Position numbers and translations under genes: made by a program | NCBI GenBank assembly: GCA_030248065.1 | Contig: JASAMV010006819.1 | Coordinates: 34,010-98,009 of the forward strand | Length of the DNA: 64,000 nt | From: Rhynchonema sp. JSB1_4 | Lineage: Eukaryota > Nematoda > Chromadorea > Monhysterida > Xyalidae | Direction: 5' to 3' | In this document: positions 43,940-55,033 of the stretch, piece after piece | Position numbering within the stretch: position 1 is the stretch's first letter | Layout of the letters: every line of letters begins with the position of its first letter | Notes under the pieces: generated by a model | Database searches by the model: none | What the model was told of the DNA's origin: nothing | The model's input: the letters and a program-made list of their open reading frames with translations, nothing else

Positions 43940-44095
43940 TGGGGGGAATTTTCGACACGGTGTAAAGGTCAGTTGGGCGTAAAGGTCGGTGTAAAGTTTT
44001 CAAACGTGTAAAGGTCGAAAGCTCCGTAAATGGGTAGCTCGGTGTAATCGATTGAAACGTTGCCTGTTATTAACGTGGAATGTTTCAATTTACCC
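43940..44095. mobile_element. Hairpin MITE (family D, copy 5), truncated
   Basis: GGAATTTTCGACACGG then arm words. It breaks off at ATGTTTCAATTTACC, where the C/T-rich leader of the LINE begins. Confidence 0.6.
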
Positions 44096-44597
44096 TTCTT
44101 TACATTAGCCCTTCCCCCCTTCCCCCCCCCCCTACCCCCCACTCACCCTTATCCCACTTTTACAAAATCTCTCCTTTTCCCTACCACTACTCCACTTTCA
44201 CCCCTTCTATTCATTTATTTTCTTTATTATTTATATACTTTCTCCACTCACACTCACACCGCCGCGCCCTTATTTATTTTTTTTTCTTTTTCTTCTTTTA
44301 ACACAACACACCAAAAACACCAAACCCTCTGGGTCTTTCATTTCGCTAAAATTTTGTGGTGTACCTATGTAAAAAATTTCCTCTTTCAGCTGTAGTAACT
44401 TTTTCGCGTTCACCAGGTAGTTCTTTTGGGTAAACTTTCACTTTTGTTAGTCGCTTCTTTTTTTGCTTCCTGCTTTTGAGACCGCCTTTTGTCTTTGTAT
44501 TGTCAGCCATCTTGTTTCCCTCTTGCTCTTGCTTACCTACAGTATACCTGCTCCACAACCATTCTTCTTCATGCTTTCGTGATGTGACTGCCTGATA
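44096..44597. other. C/T-rich leader of the LINE
   Basis: Pyrimidine-rich runs (44100-44340) and AT-rich sequence without a second open frame. Probably the LINE 5' region, since the family D hairpin ends abruptly at its edge. An ORF1 is not seen. Confidence 0.4.
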
Positions 44598-47539
44598 ATG
44601 ATGCGTAATTCATGTGTTCCCATTGTGTTCTTATTGCTGTTATGGTGTATTTGTGTGTGTACCGTGTGCCAAATGGTTCTTCTAGCAATTCAATCATGCA
44701 ACATCAATTCAATTCGCGGCAAGTATTCCCTTGTTGCTGCCCATCTGAATACCGAACAACCGGACATTTTCGCAATCCAAGAACTCAAAATTTCGGACAA
44801 AACACCTGGTAATTTCAATGTCAACGGCTACCATCTATTCACTGCAAATCGAAACGAGAACGGCGGCGGGGTCGGTGCGTACGTCAAGCGCGAGCTCAAT
44901 CCGTATCGAATCGTCACTCCACCGCTCCAAAATGGCACCGAACTCATCGCGATCTCGTACCAAGTTGGCAATCATTCGTGCGCTGTGGTGGTGGTGTACA
45001 GGTCGGAGGCAAGGTGCAAACCGGACGATTTTGTGGACGAGCTGACCAACGTTCTGGGCAATCTATCAGGAAAGTTTGACGTTTTGTCCGTTTGTGGCGA
45101 TGTGAATCTCTGTGCCCTCAAGCCAGAATTCACCAAACTATCTGTTCCACTCTCTGTCTATGGTCTAACACAAGTAGTATCCCAACCCACCCACAACGGC
45201 AGACTGATAGATGTGATCTTCATGCCTACGAACATCACTTGTCAGTCTGAGGTTCTCCCTGGCATTGAAAATGTCCACGAAATGACCTCAGTTACGTTCA
45301 ATCTTTCATCCCAGACCCGTTGCACAGACGACCGTCGATTCACCTGGCTGTACAAACGTGCTGATTGGGACCTCTTCCGTGCGCTGCTGGTTCGTTACAA
45401 TCTGACAAGACTGGTCATGGAGTCACTGGATGTGCATGCAGCGTGGGACGCCATGTCTACTGCCATTCTTGACTGTGCCAAGGCCGCCATTCCACATCGG
45501 TTCGGAAAACGCAAACGAAACCCAGACCAGCCATGGATGACCAACAAGATCAAACGTTTGTCGAAGGCAAAAAGGAAAGTTCATAGGCAGTGGAAACAGA
45601 CTGGTGACAAAAAGTTCTACCACAAGTACTACAACCTGCGCCGGACTGTCCGAAAGGAAGTCAGAAAGGCACAGGCTGGGTATTTGCATTCAAACATCAC
45701 AAATCTCAGTAATCCCAAACAACTCTGGCATAGTTTTCATGACTACACGGGCAAACTGGCGTCTGAGTTGCCGCCACTCCAGACTGCTGATGGTGAGTTG
45801 GTTGCTGACAGTCAGGGTAAAGCTGAGCTGCTTGCAACCTACTTCCACAGTGTCTGGAACACCAATGGTGACCCGGTGGTGCCCAGCACGGACGTTATGT
45901 TTGACCCGTGCACCGACCACCTAGCTAATGTATCAACCATCTTTTTCATGCTCAAACGCCTCAATCCCAACAAGTCGCCAGGCATCGATGGTGTGACCGG
46001 TCAAATGCTGAAAGAAGGTGCCCAGGCGATCGCTCCTGGATTGGCAGCTCTGGTGAACCGTATCGTAAGAACTGGCGTTTGGCCGAGTGGTTTCAAGTTG
46101 GCACTGGTTACTCCAATACCCAAAGTAACCATGTCATGCAAACCATCCGACTACCGTCCTATCTCTAAACTCCCAATCTGTAGTAAAATAGCCGAAAAAC
46201 ATGTCAAATCTCTGCTCCAGCCCTACATTACAGCCAACATCTCAGACTTCCAGTTCGGTTTCCGTGCCAGTTGCTCCACCACGGACGCGCTGATGTGTTT
46301 CAACACGATTGTCACGAAAGGCCTCAATGAATCAGGACATGTCACTGCTGTGTATTTCGACATTGCGAAGGCTTTTGACAAAACACCCCATTCCTTGTTG
46401 AAAAACCCCAAACATTGCAGTGTTTGTCTGATGAATATGGTGTACCTGACTCTCTTGTAAAACTACTGAAATCCTATTTGACAGATCGCTCTCAAATTGT
46501 CAGCGTAGGTTCGTGTCATTCTCGGGCTTTGCCTGTTCTTTCTGGTGTTGCTCAGGGTTCTGTGCTTGGACCTCAATTATATGGTGCGTATGCTAATTTC
46601 GCTCCAAAACTGAAATTGAGTCTGAAATGGTCTGATTGCACTGAAATTGTATTGTTTGCCGATGATCTTGTCTTGATTCATGTCATGCGTACCGACCAAT
46701 GCTGTGCTCACTTGCAGGCAGACGTGAACTCAATCACCGAGCATTTCTCATCAAAACTACTCACAATCAATCCCATCAAAACCAAAATTCAACATTTCAC
46801 TCGGTCCAGTCCACTTCTGACTGCTCCCACTATTACTGTCAATGCTGAGCCTGTCACTGTTGTGCAATCACATAAATATCTTGGTGCTGTTATTGATTCC
46901 AAATTTGATATGTCTGATCACGCTACTATTACTTGCGCTCGAGTGAAACGTAATGCTGGATATTTGAATCGTGTGTTGCTTCGTGATGTTTCATTGAATG
47001 TTCGTCGATACTTCTATGTTACATTGTTGCAATCTGTTCTCTTGTATGCCATTGAAGCCGTATATCCCACCCATAATCGTGATCGTGACTTGTTTGAGCG
47101 AACTCAAAAGTATTGTATTCGTCTGTTTCTCGGAAATTGGAATCGTGATGTTGATTATACTACCCTACTTGATTTGTTTGGTGTTCGTGCTATCAGCTCA
47201 ATTGTTTTCTCTAGGCGTATGAAATTGATGCACATGTATGTCTGTGGTTTCTGTCATTTTCCTGTTGGCTTTATTGTGCTGAAAACTACTGTGTCAAATC
47301 GCAAAAGTTCTCGTTCCAATCATTCCCGTGCTGTTACGGTACCCAGATGCAAATATCCTGTCTTGTCCTCTTCACCTCTTGTATTGATGTCCAATGTGTA
47401 CAACTGTTTGCCTGCTGATATTGTCGGGTCCAAATTTTCAAAATTTTGTAAATGGGCGTCCAGCGATGAAGGTGTACTGTATGTGAAAGAAAAGTCGAAA
47501 TTGCATAATGTTCAGATCGTGTTGTGGTGTGGCGCGTAA
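44598..47539 (+). pseudogene. LINE ORF2: AP endonuclease + reverse transcriptase, frameshifted
   Basis: The first frame, 44598-46458, holds an apurinic-type endonuclease: SCNINSIRGK, QELKISD with the catalytic Glu, NGGGVGAYVK, VVVVYRSE, VCGDVNLC and LIDVIF. Then comes the RT start (NPNKSPGIDGVTGQML, KPSDYRPISKLPICSK) and box A, AVYFDIAKAFDKTPHSLL. Near 46400 the frame shifts; the second frame, to 47539, has GVAQGSVLGP (box B), the catalytic FADDLVL (box C), HKYLGAVID, and a C-terminal thumb/connection region. All catalytic motifs are intact apart from the single frameshift, so the copy is recently dead or the shift is a sequencing error. It nicks and copies its own RNA at the target (target-primed reverse transcription, known for the family). 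No zinc-knuckle or RNase H domain was seen. Confidence 0.85.
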
Positions 47540-47757
47540 ACATTATTGTGTGTGTCAGTTGTGTAACGTTGTCATTATTATAATATTGAATTATTATATT
47601 CATGCAAATGTACTCCAACTCTTTATGTAATTGGTGCCGGCTAAATTGTAAAACCCTAGGTATTCATCGTTACTGTCACGCCTCGAGCGGTTGTTGATGC
47701 TTACCCTTTTCGTGTCTGAAACGAAATAAAGTACTACTACTACTACTACTACTAAGT
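44598..47757 (+). mobile_element. Non-LTR retrotransposon (LINE, CR1/Jockey-like)
   Basis: One element encoding endonuclease plus reverse transcriptase, followed by a short 3' region and an (ACT)n tail (about 47732-47753). Tail type and the C-terminal NHSRA block link it to the truncated copy at 13173-13735. One frameshift near 46400 splits the coding region. No target duplication was identified because the 5' boundary is unclear. Confidence 0.8.
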
Positions 47758-49130
47758 GAGCCATGTTTATTCATGACACATTAAGCTGAAAGTATGTGCC
47801 GGATGTAAAATAGAAACAACGGGTTGCAACTGCAAGTAACGCGTTTGTAAGGTGTACATGTACATATGTAGGCACTTATGTATATGTAGATCTGCAAGTG
47901 CCTTTTGACTACCGTCATTTCCTGACGTGCATTCAGACCCAACAGCGCGCGGTGTTTTGTCCACTGTTGAGAAGCCGCATACTGACGCAAAGGTTGACCC
48001 GACCGTGCCCGCATGCAGTATATATTGTTTATTTGAAATGCATGCCCGTTTCAAAGTACAATGTACAGCACCGGGAATGCATAAAATTGAAAAATGTAAA
48101 AGCAGCATTACCCGCTATCAATAAAGCCAACCCCGTATTCCGAAGCCATAAAACAGGGGCGGGTCCGAAATTTAAAGCAAATACAATTCGCATGAAGCAG
48201 CTTTGAGAACAGAAGCAAAAATGTATTGGCCCCAATGTGATTATTGCGTAATTTTATACGACAAGTATGATCCTGTCCATATTCGTGTATCCGAGCGTAA
48301 TATGTATAGGCAAACCACGCCAACAGCCCGATTTCGCAGCTGGCAGAATAGTGAAACATTCATACGTGGCTGCTGATTTGGGAACGTGACACGTTGTGGA
48401 ATACAACATGGAGCATGATGATTTTCTCTTTCTTTGCGTTTTGCAAGTTCACCACCTCCGAAATCGGGCTCGTGTTGGCGTAGTTTGCCTATAATTCAAT
48501 TAATGCGCTGTGGCTGGGGCTTCTAATATACGTAGTTATTTGTTCGACGGCTTTATCGAGCTCGTTGCCGGAAGTATGGGTTCGTGAGCAACGCGCAGCA
48601 TGCATGGCCCCCTACTGTCTGCCGAATAAACCCCCACTGGGGAGTTGTTCGGAGGGGAGGACTTATTATTGGCATTCTCCGCTGACACACTGTTTTCCCA
48701 ATAAAAATGATGGCATTTTTTCGAAAATTACGTGCGCAAACAAACGAATTGATCGGACCAGGATGGTTGTGCCAAGTCAATCGCAAGAGGGGGCGATTGA
48801 TGTTTGGTTTGATCAGCCGCGCAAATCAACGATGTATTGTGTTCGCGCTGATTTCTCGTCTTTATGCTGCAAACAAAAATATTAAAAAATGATGGGTGTT
48901 TGATTTTGTTTTCTGCATGAAATCACAAGCTATGCAGCAAAGGATGCCGAGAGTACTGTCCATAAAAAACAAGCTGTATACGAATTAGGGGTGCGTGCGC
49001 ACTTTTATCGTCGTGGGTTTGACATGTTGGTGTATTGTTCTGGATAAATACACAATAAAAATAAATAAATAAATAAAAGAACAAACTAACCATATCCAGG
49101 TGGACCAATCCCTCATAAATTACTCCAGTG
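47758..49130. other. Intergenic, old repeat fragments
   Basis: 48029-48150 carries the GTTTATTTGAAATGCATG repeat and the uninterrupted site (TCAAAGTACAATGTAC) of the TA element at 53894. TTCTCCGCTGACACAC near 48673 belongs to no recognized family. No gene. Confidence 0.35.
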
Positions 49131-49157
49131 GAAACCATCGTTTGGTACAACCATGAA

Positions 49158-52100
49158 AGTTTTCTGTCGGTGTCTGCTTCTGCGTGAGTGAGTGCAACAC
49201 AGTGAGGTCAGCTGAAAATTTGTTCTGTAACACTACAGTATACATGTGCAAACTTTCAGCTTTTCGAAATGATCTCGTCTTATCATTTTCTGTCTGCAGC
49301 ACTGCTGGCACACTGGAATGTATCGATGGGTTCTGCAGGTGTGTCACGGAAGAAACAGCGGGCGACGGATAGCTGGTCTCTAATTCTGACCCAATACAAT
49401 CCGTTCGGTAAAATTTAGCCGTGTGACCTCTATGCGAACTTTGTAGTGAACCGGGACCGTTGAACACAACCCTACAACTTAGGGCCCACTGTTTTGTGCT
49501 CTTCAGAGTTACGTATCATCGCTGTTTTTGGCCAACGCTGTTCTGCTATCCGTACCACTATAAATCTCCTATATGTTTGGGAACTATCGTTTTCGATCAA
49601 GATCTGTTTGGATCAGCTGTGTTTTTAACGGCAGATTGGCGAACCAGAATACTGCGTCCCATGTGCTTCAAAAACATTCACTGTTTCGATCGGTTCACCA
49701 GAATCAGAGTCGGAAACATTTGGCTAACAAGTTATAAAAAAATTGCGCACCGCCTGCCTGGAGGTGATAATAATATCGCAGTTTTGCTGCGTCGTCAAGC
49801 AACGGAATTGACATTACGATCAATTGTAGATCTGCAATCCGACTGTGCCACACCACCGGCACCCGCCACCGGTTCGTCTCATATTGATGGCGCCTGTTTC
49901 ACGTACTACGAATCGCCCGTGGGAATCAATGTTGATGACGCACAGAATCTATGTCGACAGCAAGGATGGACCCTTGGCGTGCAGGGAAGATTGCCGATAT
50001 TGCAGAATGCAACGCTGATCAGTCAGCTGGTGGCCAATCTCGCGGTTAGGTGTTCATGTTTTTGTTTCGTTTATTGTTCGCACTCAGCAAGACACGTGTA
50101 CAAAAGATTGAATATAAGACGTGAATAAACGGAATATACACGTTTCGAATCCCGAGAAAACACGATATTGAAGCGATAGGTTACTCTCTTTGTAGCAGTA
50201 GCTGAAAAAATCTATTTCTCGTTTGTGCCATCCGGTCAAAGAGTCCATCCGCGCAGAATAAGAAATTCACCTTTATGCAACGGGTATGGTAATGAAAGTG
50301 AAGCTGCTGTCCATCTCAATTTGACTTGCACGAATTGAAACACATTTCCAGCTCCACAAACAAGTTGAACAAAAGAGCGAAATTATACAAACATGTTGGC
50401 TCGCTTTTCGCTCCAAGAGCGAATCGCTCTTCACTCTTTGAGCGATATTCAAAATTGACTCGCATGCGCAAACGCGCACGCGCATTTGTGTTCACAATGC
50501 ACTGCGCGTTTGCGCGTCTGCGCGTTTTTGACGCGCAAACGCGCAAAATACGATCAGGATTGGTTCTAATTTTGCGTGCGCGTTTGGCTTGCCCGAGCTG
50601 CCTGAAGCAAACAAACATTATTATTTCAACAAATTATATTTTAAAAACGATATGGTCACCTGTTACGATCCTTTTACGTTTGTTGTTTTATCACTCAGCC
50701 ACTGTTTATATTTCATTTCAAAAGTCATTCTTTCACAGGAAACAAAATGTCAAAAATTGCATTTTTCACAACTTGTCGTGTTTGTTTCTTGTTCGTATGC
50801 TTTTCTTTGAACAATTTCAATGGAATCGGGTGGAGGGTTCAACTTTTGTTCTGTTTGTTAGCAATTTTATGCATTCATTCGTTGCCAAAAAATATTCCGC
50901 AATCTCAAGTTTTCCTTTTAAAAATTACATCATGGGACAGCAAAGGTGAATGCTCATCAACAGACGATGAGCTCAATCTCCCGCCGGACGCATGCCAGCC
51001 CGGTACGAATATGAAAATGGAAAAAAACAACTGTTCCGAATTTCATGCATACTCTTTATTAATCTGACGCGCATGTCCATTGTGAACACAGATGCGCACT
51101 GCGCGTTTGCGCATTTGCGCATTTGCGCATGCGCGTTTGCGCATGAAATTTGCATTGTGAACACCAATGCGCGTCAAAAAATGTGACGCGCAAACGCGCA
51201 TGCGCAAACGCGCATGCATTGTGAAGGCAGCCTAACTAAGTGTAATGCGCTGGGCACCAACTGAACTCGCGCCGCTTACAGCCGAAAAGCAGTGCCTGGC
51301 TGGGCGCGTACCAGTTTGATGAGAGCGGTGCGAACGACGCGAATTGGCATTGGAATCACGATCCAGTTGAATCGATCAACAACTCGATCAGTTTCGGTCC
51401 ATGGCCGCTGGCTCATTCGTTATGGGTCGGAGGCTATCCACGGTCGTATGTCAACCATCGATGCGCGTCACTGGATGTTGGGTCATGGAGCCTGGCCAAC
51501 TACGATTGCTCAGTAAAAGCATTCATCGCGCTGCTTTGCGAACTGCGTTCGTTTAATGCTCCCAGCAGTCGTTTTGATTTCGTGTGTACGTGTGGATATT
51601 CCAACCGCCAGCTCGTGAGACGACTTTTTAAGCTTGCTTGGCCGATTCAAAAATGTTCCGTGTATTCACAAACAGAAGAAAGAGATTGGGCCGAGAGACA
51701 TGATGACAAGTTCTGTTGCTGGCTGGCTGCTGGCTGACCTCAATTTGTTGCATGCTTACGCGAACAGCAACGTTGTTCAACACACAAATGTTTTGGCGGG
51801 AGTCAAAAGGGAATTTACGCACCGAGGTGGAGAGCGTATTTTTAAAAAATACGTGCGTTTCTCTTTCTTCCATTTTCGAAATACGTGGAACCGGAAAATT
51901 ATTGGATCTGTAGAAGTGAACTTCAAAAAGAGTCGTCTCATGAGTTCGTGGGTAGACTATACCTGTACAAACTCGACAGTACGATTTGAGTTTTTTGGCT
52001 AGGGATAGGTACATTTTTGCGTGGTTGGTGATACGTACAAAAACACGTCGACCTGTTGAGGAGGAAGTTCAGTGTTTCATGTGCTTATCAACCATCAGTT

Positions 52101-52825
52101 TTCTCTAAAAGTGTTTCAAATGATCGCAAACATGATCTATCAAATGTCCGTAGTTTTGCTAATCAACGCCTCCTATCCTGATCATAACGTTCCTCCAAAC
52201 TATTTAGGTCACAATTGTTCGAATATCGCATGCCCAAATGTCGGAACATGTCTGGACAATGTCAGCAATGTGACGAATCGATTTTACACGTGCTGTTAGT
52301 TTTTTCTAAATAGTTTTCGTGCGTATGTAACACCACCGTAGATGTTTCAAACGCTATCGCCTTGCGCTGTCAGACAGTCCGTGCGACGCTCCACCGCCGG
52401 CTGGCTCGTGCCCGCATGGCAACAACGAAAGTGCGTGATCTTTGATGATGATGATACTCCTGTTTGTGACAGGGTAAAAAGCACTTAATGCAATTTTCGT
52501 TCCAGATCTGTCCAAATTCCAATCCTCGGCCAATCTCCGCAACCAGTCATCCAGTAACGCCATGCTGTACAATCTGACCGACATCAGTGAAATCGAGTGC
52601 TTGGAACAGTGCCATGCCGAATGTCAATGTCTGGCATTGACATACAACCGTGAATCACCGACGATTATCAGTCTTTTGGATGGAAGCTCATAATCTCTTG
52701 TTAATTATCGTTAATCTACCGACGCAGGTAATACGAGGGTTTGTGTGTTGCATTGGGTGGAAGCCACGGAGGAATGTCTGCAATCTGTGCCAACGACTGA
52801 CGCAATCATCTACGGACTGCTTTGA
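49158..52825 (+). CDS. Secreted C-type lectin / EGF-like / PAN protein
   Basis: Well-supported exons: 49507-50044, 51282-51585, 52208-52289, 52342-52430, 52506-~52661 and 52728-52825, with phases agreeing at each junction (0, 1, 2, 1, 1). The 5' end is uncertain: MKVFCRCLLL at 49158 could start a signal peptide, but the following small exons do not join cleanly. Exon 49507 ends with ACFTYYESPVGINVDDAQNL and C, the first half of a C-type lectin fold. The next gives SSAWLGAYQFDES, NDANWHW and ASLDVGSW, then Cys-containing strands ending FIALLCE. The following two exons form an EGF-like Cys cluster (CPNVGTCLDN) with a Pro-rich linker. The last two give ECLEQCHAECQCLALTYN, a PAN/apple module, and a final Cys segment. 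Likely an extracellular glycan or protein binder; calcium ligands of the EPN type are not evident. Stop at 52823. Confidence 0.65.
50484..51230. repeat. GCGCATTTGCGCA hairpin blocks in lectin intron
   Basis: Two clusters, 50463-50595 and 51068-51222, of TTTGCGC/GCGCAAA words with outer TTGTGAACAC / GTGTTCACAA. Each can fold on itself, and the clusters resemble each other in inverse order. Both lie within the intron between lectin exons 50044 and 51282. Confidence 0.6.
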
Positions 52826-52855
52826 AAATTTCGAAAAAATATACTCTGACAATAC

Positions 52856-53056
52856 TTTTGGGAGAAACTTTTCAAACGCGTTGCCTGATCCGTAAAGCAC
52901 ACGCAACCGGCGCAGTCAGATGAGTTTCGTAGCATTTCGCAAATCACTACGTTAGACTTGTGTGTTGAGTGGCTGGCAGTCACGTGACCGCTGCAGCTAA
53001 CACACGCGTGATGAGCTTTACGGATCAGGCAACGCGTTTGAAAAGTTTCTCCCAAA
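52856..53056. mobile_element. Foldback MITE (family E, copy 1)
   Basis: TTTTGGGAGAAACTTTTCAA at the left and its complement at the right, inner arms GCGTTGCCTGATCCGTAAAGC. Starts 31 bp after the lectin stop codon. Confidence 0.7.
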
Positions 53057-53252
53057 GGTGTACGTATACCATCTATTTTTGTTTTTCATGCTTGTCCGAC
53101 CTGGAACTTCAGAGCAATGATTTCTTCACGTTTATTCCTTTTCTAAAGACCATACATAATCAGCATATTTTCATGTGTTGTTCAAGGCTTTTCATAGTTT
53201 GTTGCTTTCGCGTTTTCCTGGCGTAACTGTGTTCGTGTCGACTTGCGACCAC

Positions 53253-53495
53253 CAAACAATGTTCCTGAGAGGTCTCGAACCACCGACCTCCCAACCGGTC
53301 AGGCGCTCTATCCAACTGAGCTACAGGAACGAGCTCAGTGGCCGCACTAACCACATCATAAACCGAACGATACGCAGCGCACACGCACAATTCTCTCCTC
53401 GTATAACGTTACGCTGCAGGGACAATGCCACATAAGCACAGCGCATAGTATTCTCGGGCTCGTAATACGCGGTGTGTGTCTATTCGCCAGATCAC
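53253..53495 (-). mobile_element. tRNA-derived SINE, variant copy
   Basis: The head, 53332-53261 on the minus strand, has a perfect 7-bp acceptor (GTTCCTG/CAGGAAC), D-arm GCTCAGTTGGATAGAGC and T-loop GGTTCGAGACC, and is near tRNA length (about 72 nt). The anticodon arm does not pair properly. The body ends with GTGTGTCTATTCGCCAGA, shared with the other SINEs, so it is a second subfamily with a different or better preserved tRNA head. Confidence 0.65.
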
Positions 53496-53893
53496 ATTCG
53501 GACGACCTTCCTTTCTATGGGATACGTTCCATCTGTCCAACGGCAACTGTTATCCGTTTCTATCATGCCGTTGTTGAGCATCACTTTCCAAATCTAATCG
53601 CTTTGTGTTGTGTGTGGTAACATTTTTTACACCATTTGGTTTACTGTATGCCACCGGGGCTTCAATATAAGTGAGTTTAGCAATTATAAACTCTTCATGT
53701 GATCATGTTGTTCACTCAAATTTTGCAGCACAGAATCTTTTATGTCATCTTGTGTCACGCCCACGCACAGAAATATAAAGCACTTGCACAATACGCGATC
53801 TGATTGACTTTACCTACTTCACTAAATCACCGACTTCTGAACGATAAACCGACATGGAACGTTTATTTGAAATGCATGCGCTTCTTCAAAGTA

Positions 53894-54304
53894 CAGGGTG
53901 ACACAAAAAGCTCGGAAACCGTGTTTGGAGGCCAGCTTTTGGCCATGGCTTTACACGTATATTTTCAGAATTACATCCGAAAGCACAAGCGATCTAGCTT
54001 TTGTGTTGAAGTTTGGTGCCGTGAAGCGCTTTCACGAACGAGCCAAGCAAAGTTTGCTGAAGTGCGTCTGTGCGCAGGCTGTTTTTTGCAGTCGTCGTGT
54101 GTAGAATGCCAATTTGGCGCTGATCTGCTTCAAGGGTTCGCAGCTTTTTCGTTAATGTACTGTATTTAACCGGCGCACCAAATTTTAACACCAAAAACTA
54201 CGTATAAGTATATGAGGTTTAGAATGCTATCGCGGAAGTTATCTCCATGTGCAACCATGGCCAACATCTAGCACCCGGGTTTCTGTAGTTTATGTGTCAC
54301 TCTG
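53894..54304. mobile_element. TA-target element, ~410 bp
   Basis: Ends CAGGGTGACACAAAAAGC and ATGTGTCACTCTG, flanked by TA. The related repeat at 48052-48065 is uninterrupted. A partial open frame (53898-54104) has KFGAVKRFHERAKQSLLKC but no recognizable transposase motif. CAGGGTG starts and TA targets are usual for mariner-type elements. Confidence 0.75.
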
Positions 54305-54503
54305 TACATGTACAGCACCGGGAATACATAAAATTGTAATGTAAAGGCAGCATCACCCGCGATCAATGAATCCAACCGCATTCCGTAGCCATAAAAATGT
54401 ATAGAGTGTGGGCCAAAACCCAAGGCATCAAACAAAGCAAACCAATACATGAAGCAATACGATTTCCGTGATGGATGTATGTATGTAGCTCTAATAAGAG
54501 AAA

Positions 54504-54767
54504 CTGTGATCCTGAACCGCCACACCAAACGTATGTATGCTCCCGGAAGGACTCGAACCTCCGACCTCCCAGCCACCAGGCCTGGACAGCCAGTTGCTCT
54601 ACCAACTGAGCTACGGGAACGCGGTCTGGCTGCAGTGTTCAGAATCACTCATAAACCCAACGCACGCACGCTCAATACACAGTGCACCGCAGCACACACA
54701 CATAATACCGGTCCGTTCGTTATACGCCTCAACGCGTATGGGTGTGTGTCTATTCGCCAGACCACAA
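54504..54767 (-). mobile_element. tRNA-derived SINE, copy 3
   Basis: Nearly the same sequence as 463-720, with a 4-bp ATGT duplication beside the T-arm end and a TGT insertion near the body start. Confidence 0.8.
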
Positions 54768-55033
54768 AACAAAACGATGAAGCTGTAAAATGAATTCTTC
54801 AGAACACTGTACAATTTGTCTACCACATACATACATAACAATTGCATATTAAAGTAACATTGTCCAGGCACTGAATGAACAAAATTTGAAACCGAATCAA
54901 ATTTTATAGGCATGTACGAGCTTTTCAATACATGCACTGCTATTGATGTGCGCACGATGTGAAATCCATGAAACTGCCCCATAACACTCAAGGGATGTCA
55001 ACTCATGCCTGACAAGGAAAACCAAATTTAGCT

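Noticed and set aside
44060..44395. Proline/serine-rich protein at 44.1-44.4 kb
   Set aside because: Translation of a C/T-rich tract at the LINE 5' side. Composition is purely that of low-complexity DNA.
53261..53332. Functional tRNA gene
   Set aside because: Near tRNA length with a perfect acceptor stem, but the anticodon stem does not pair and the downstream body is the SINE body. Kept as a SINE variant, though a tRNA scan should be run.
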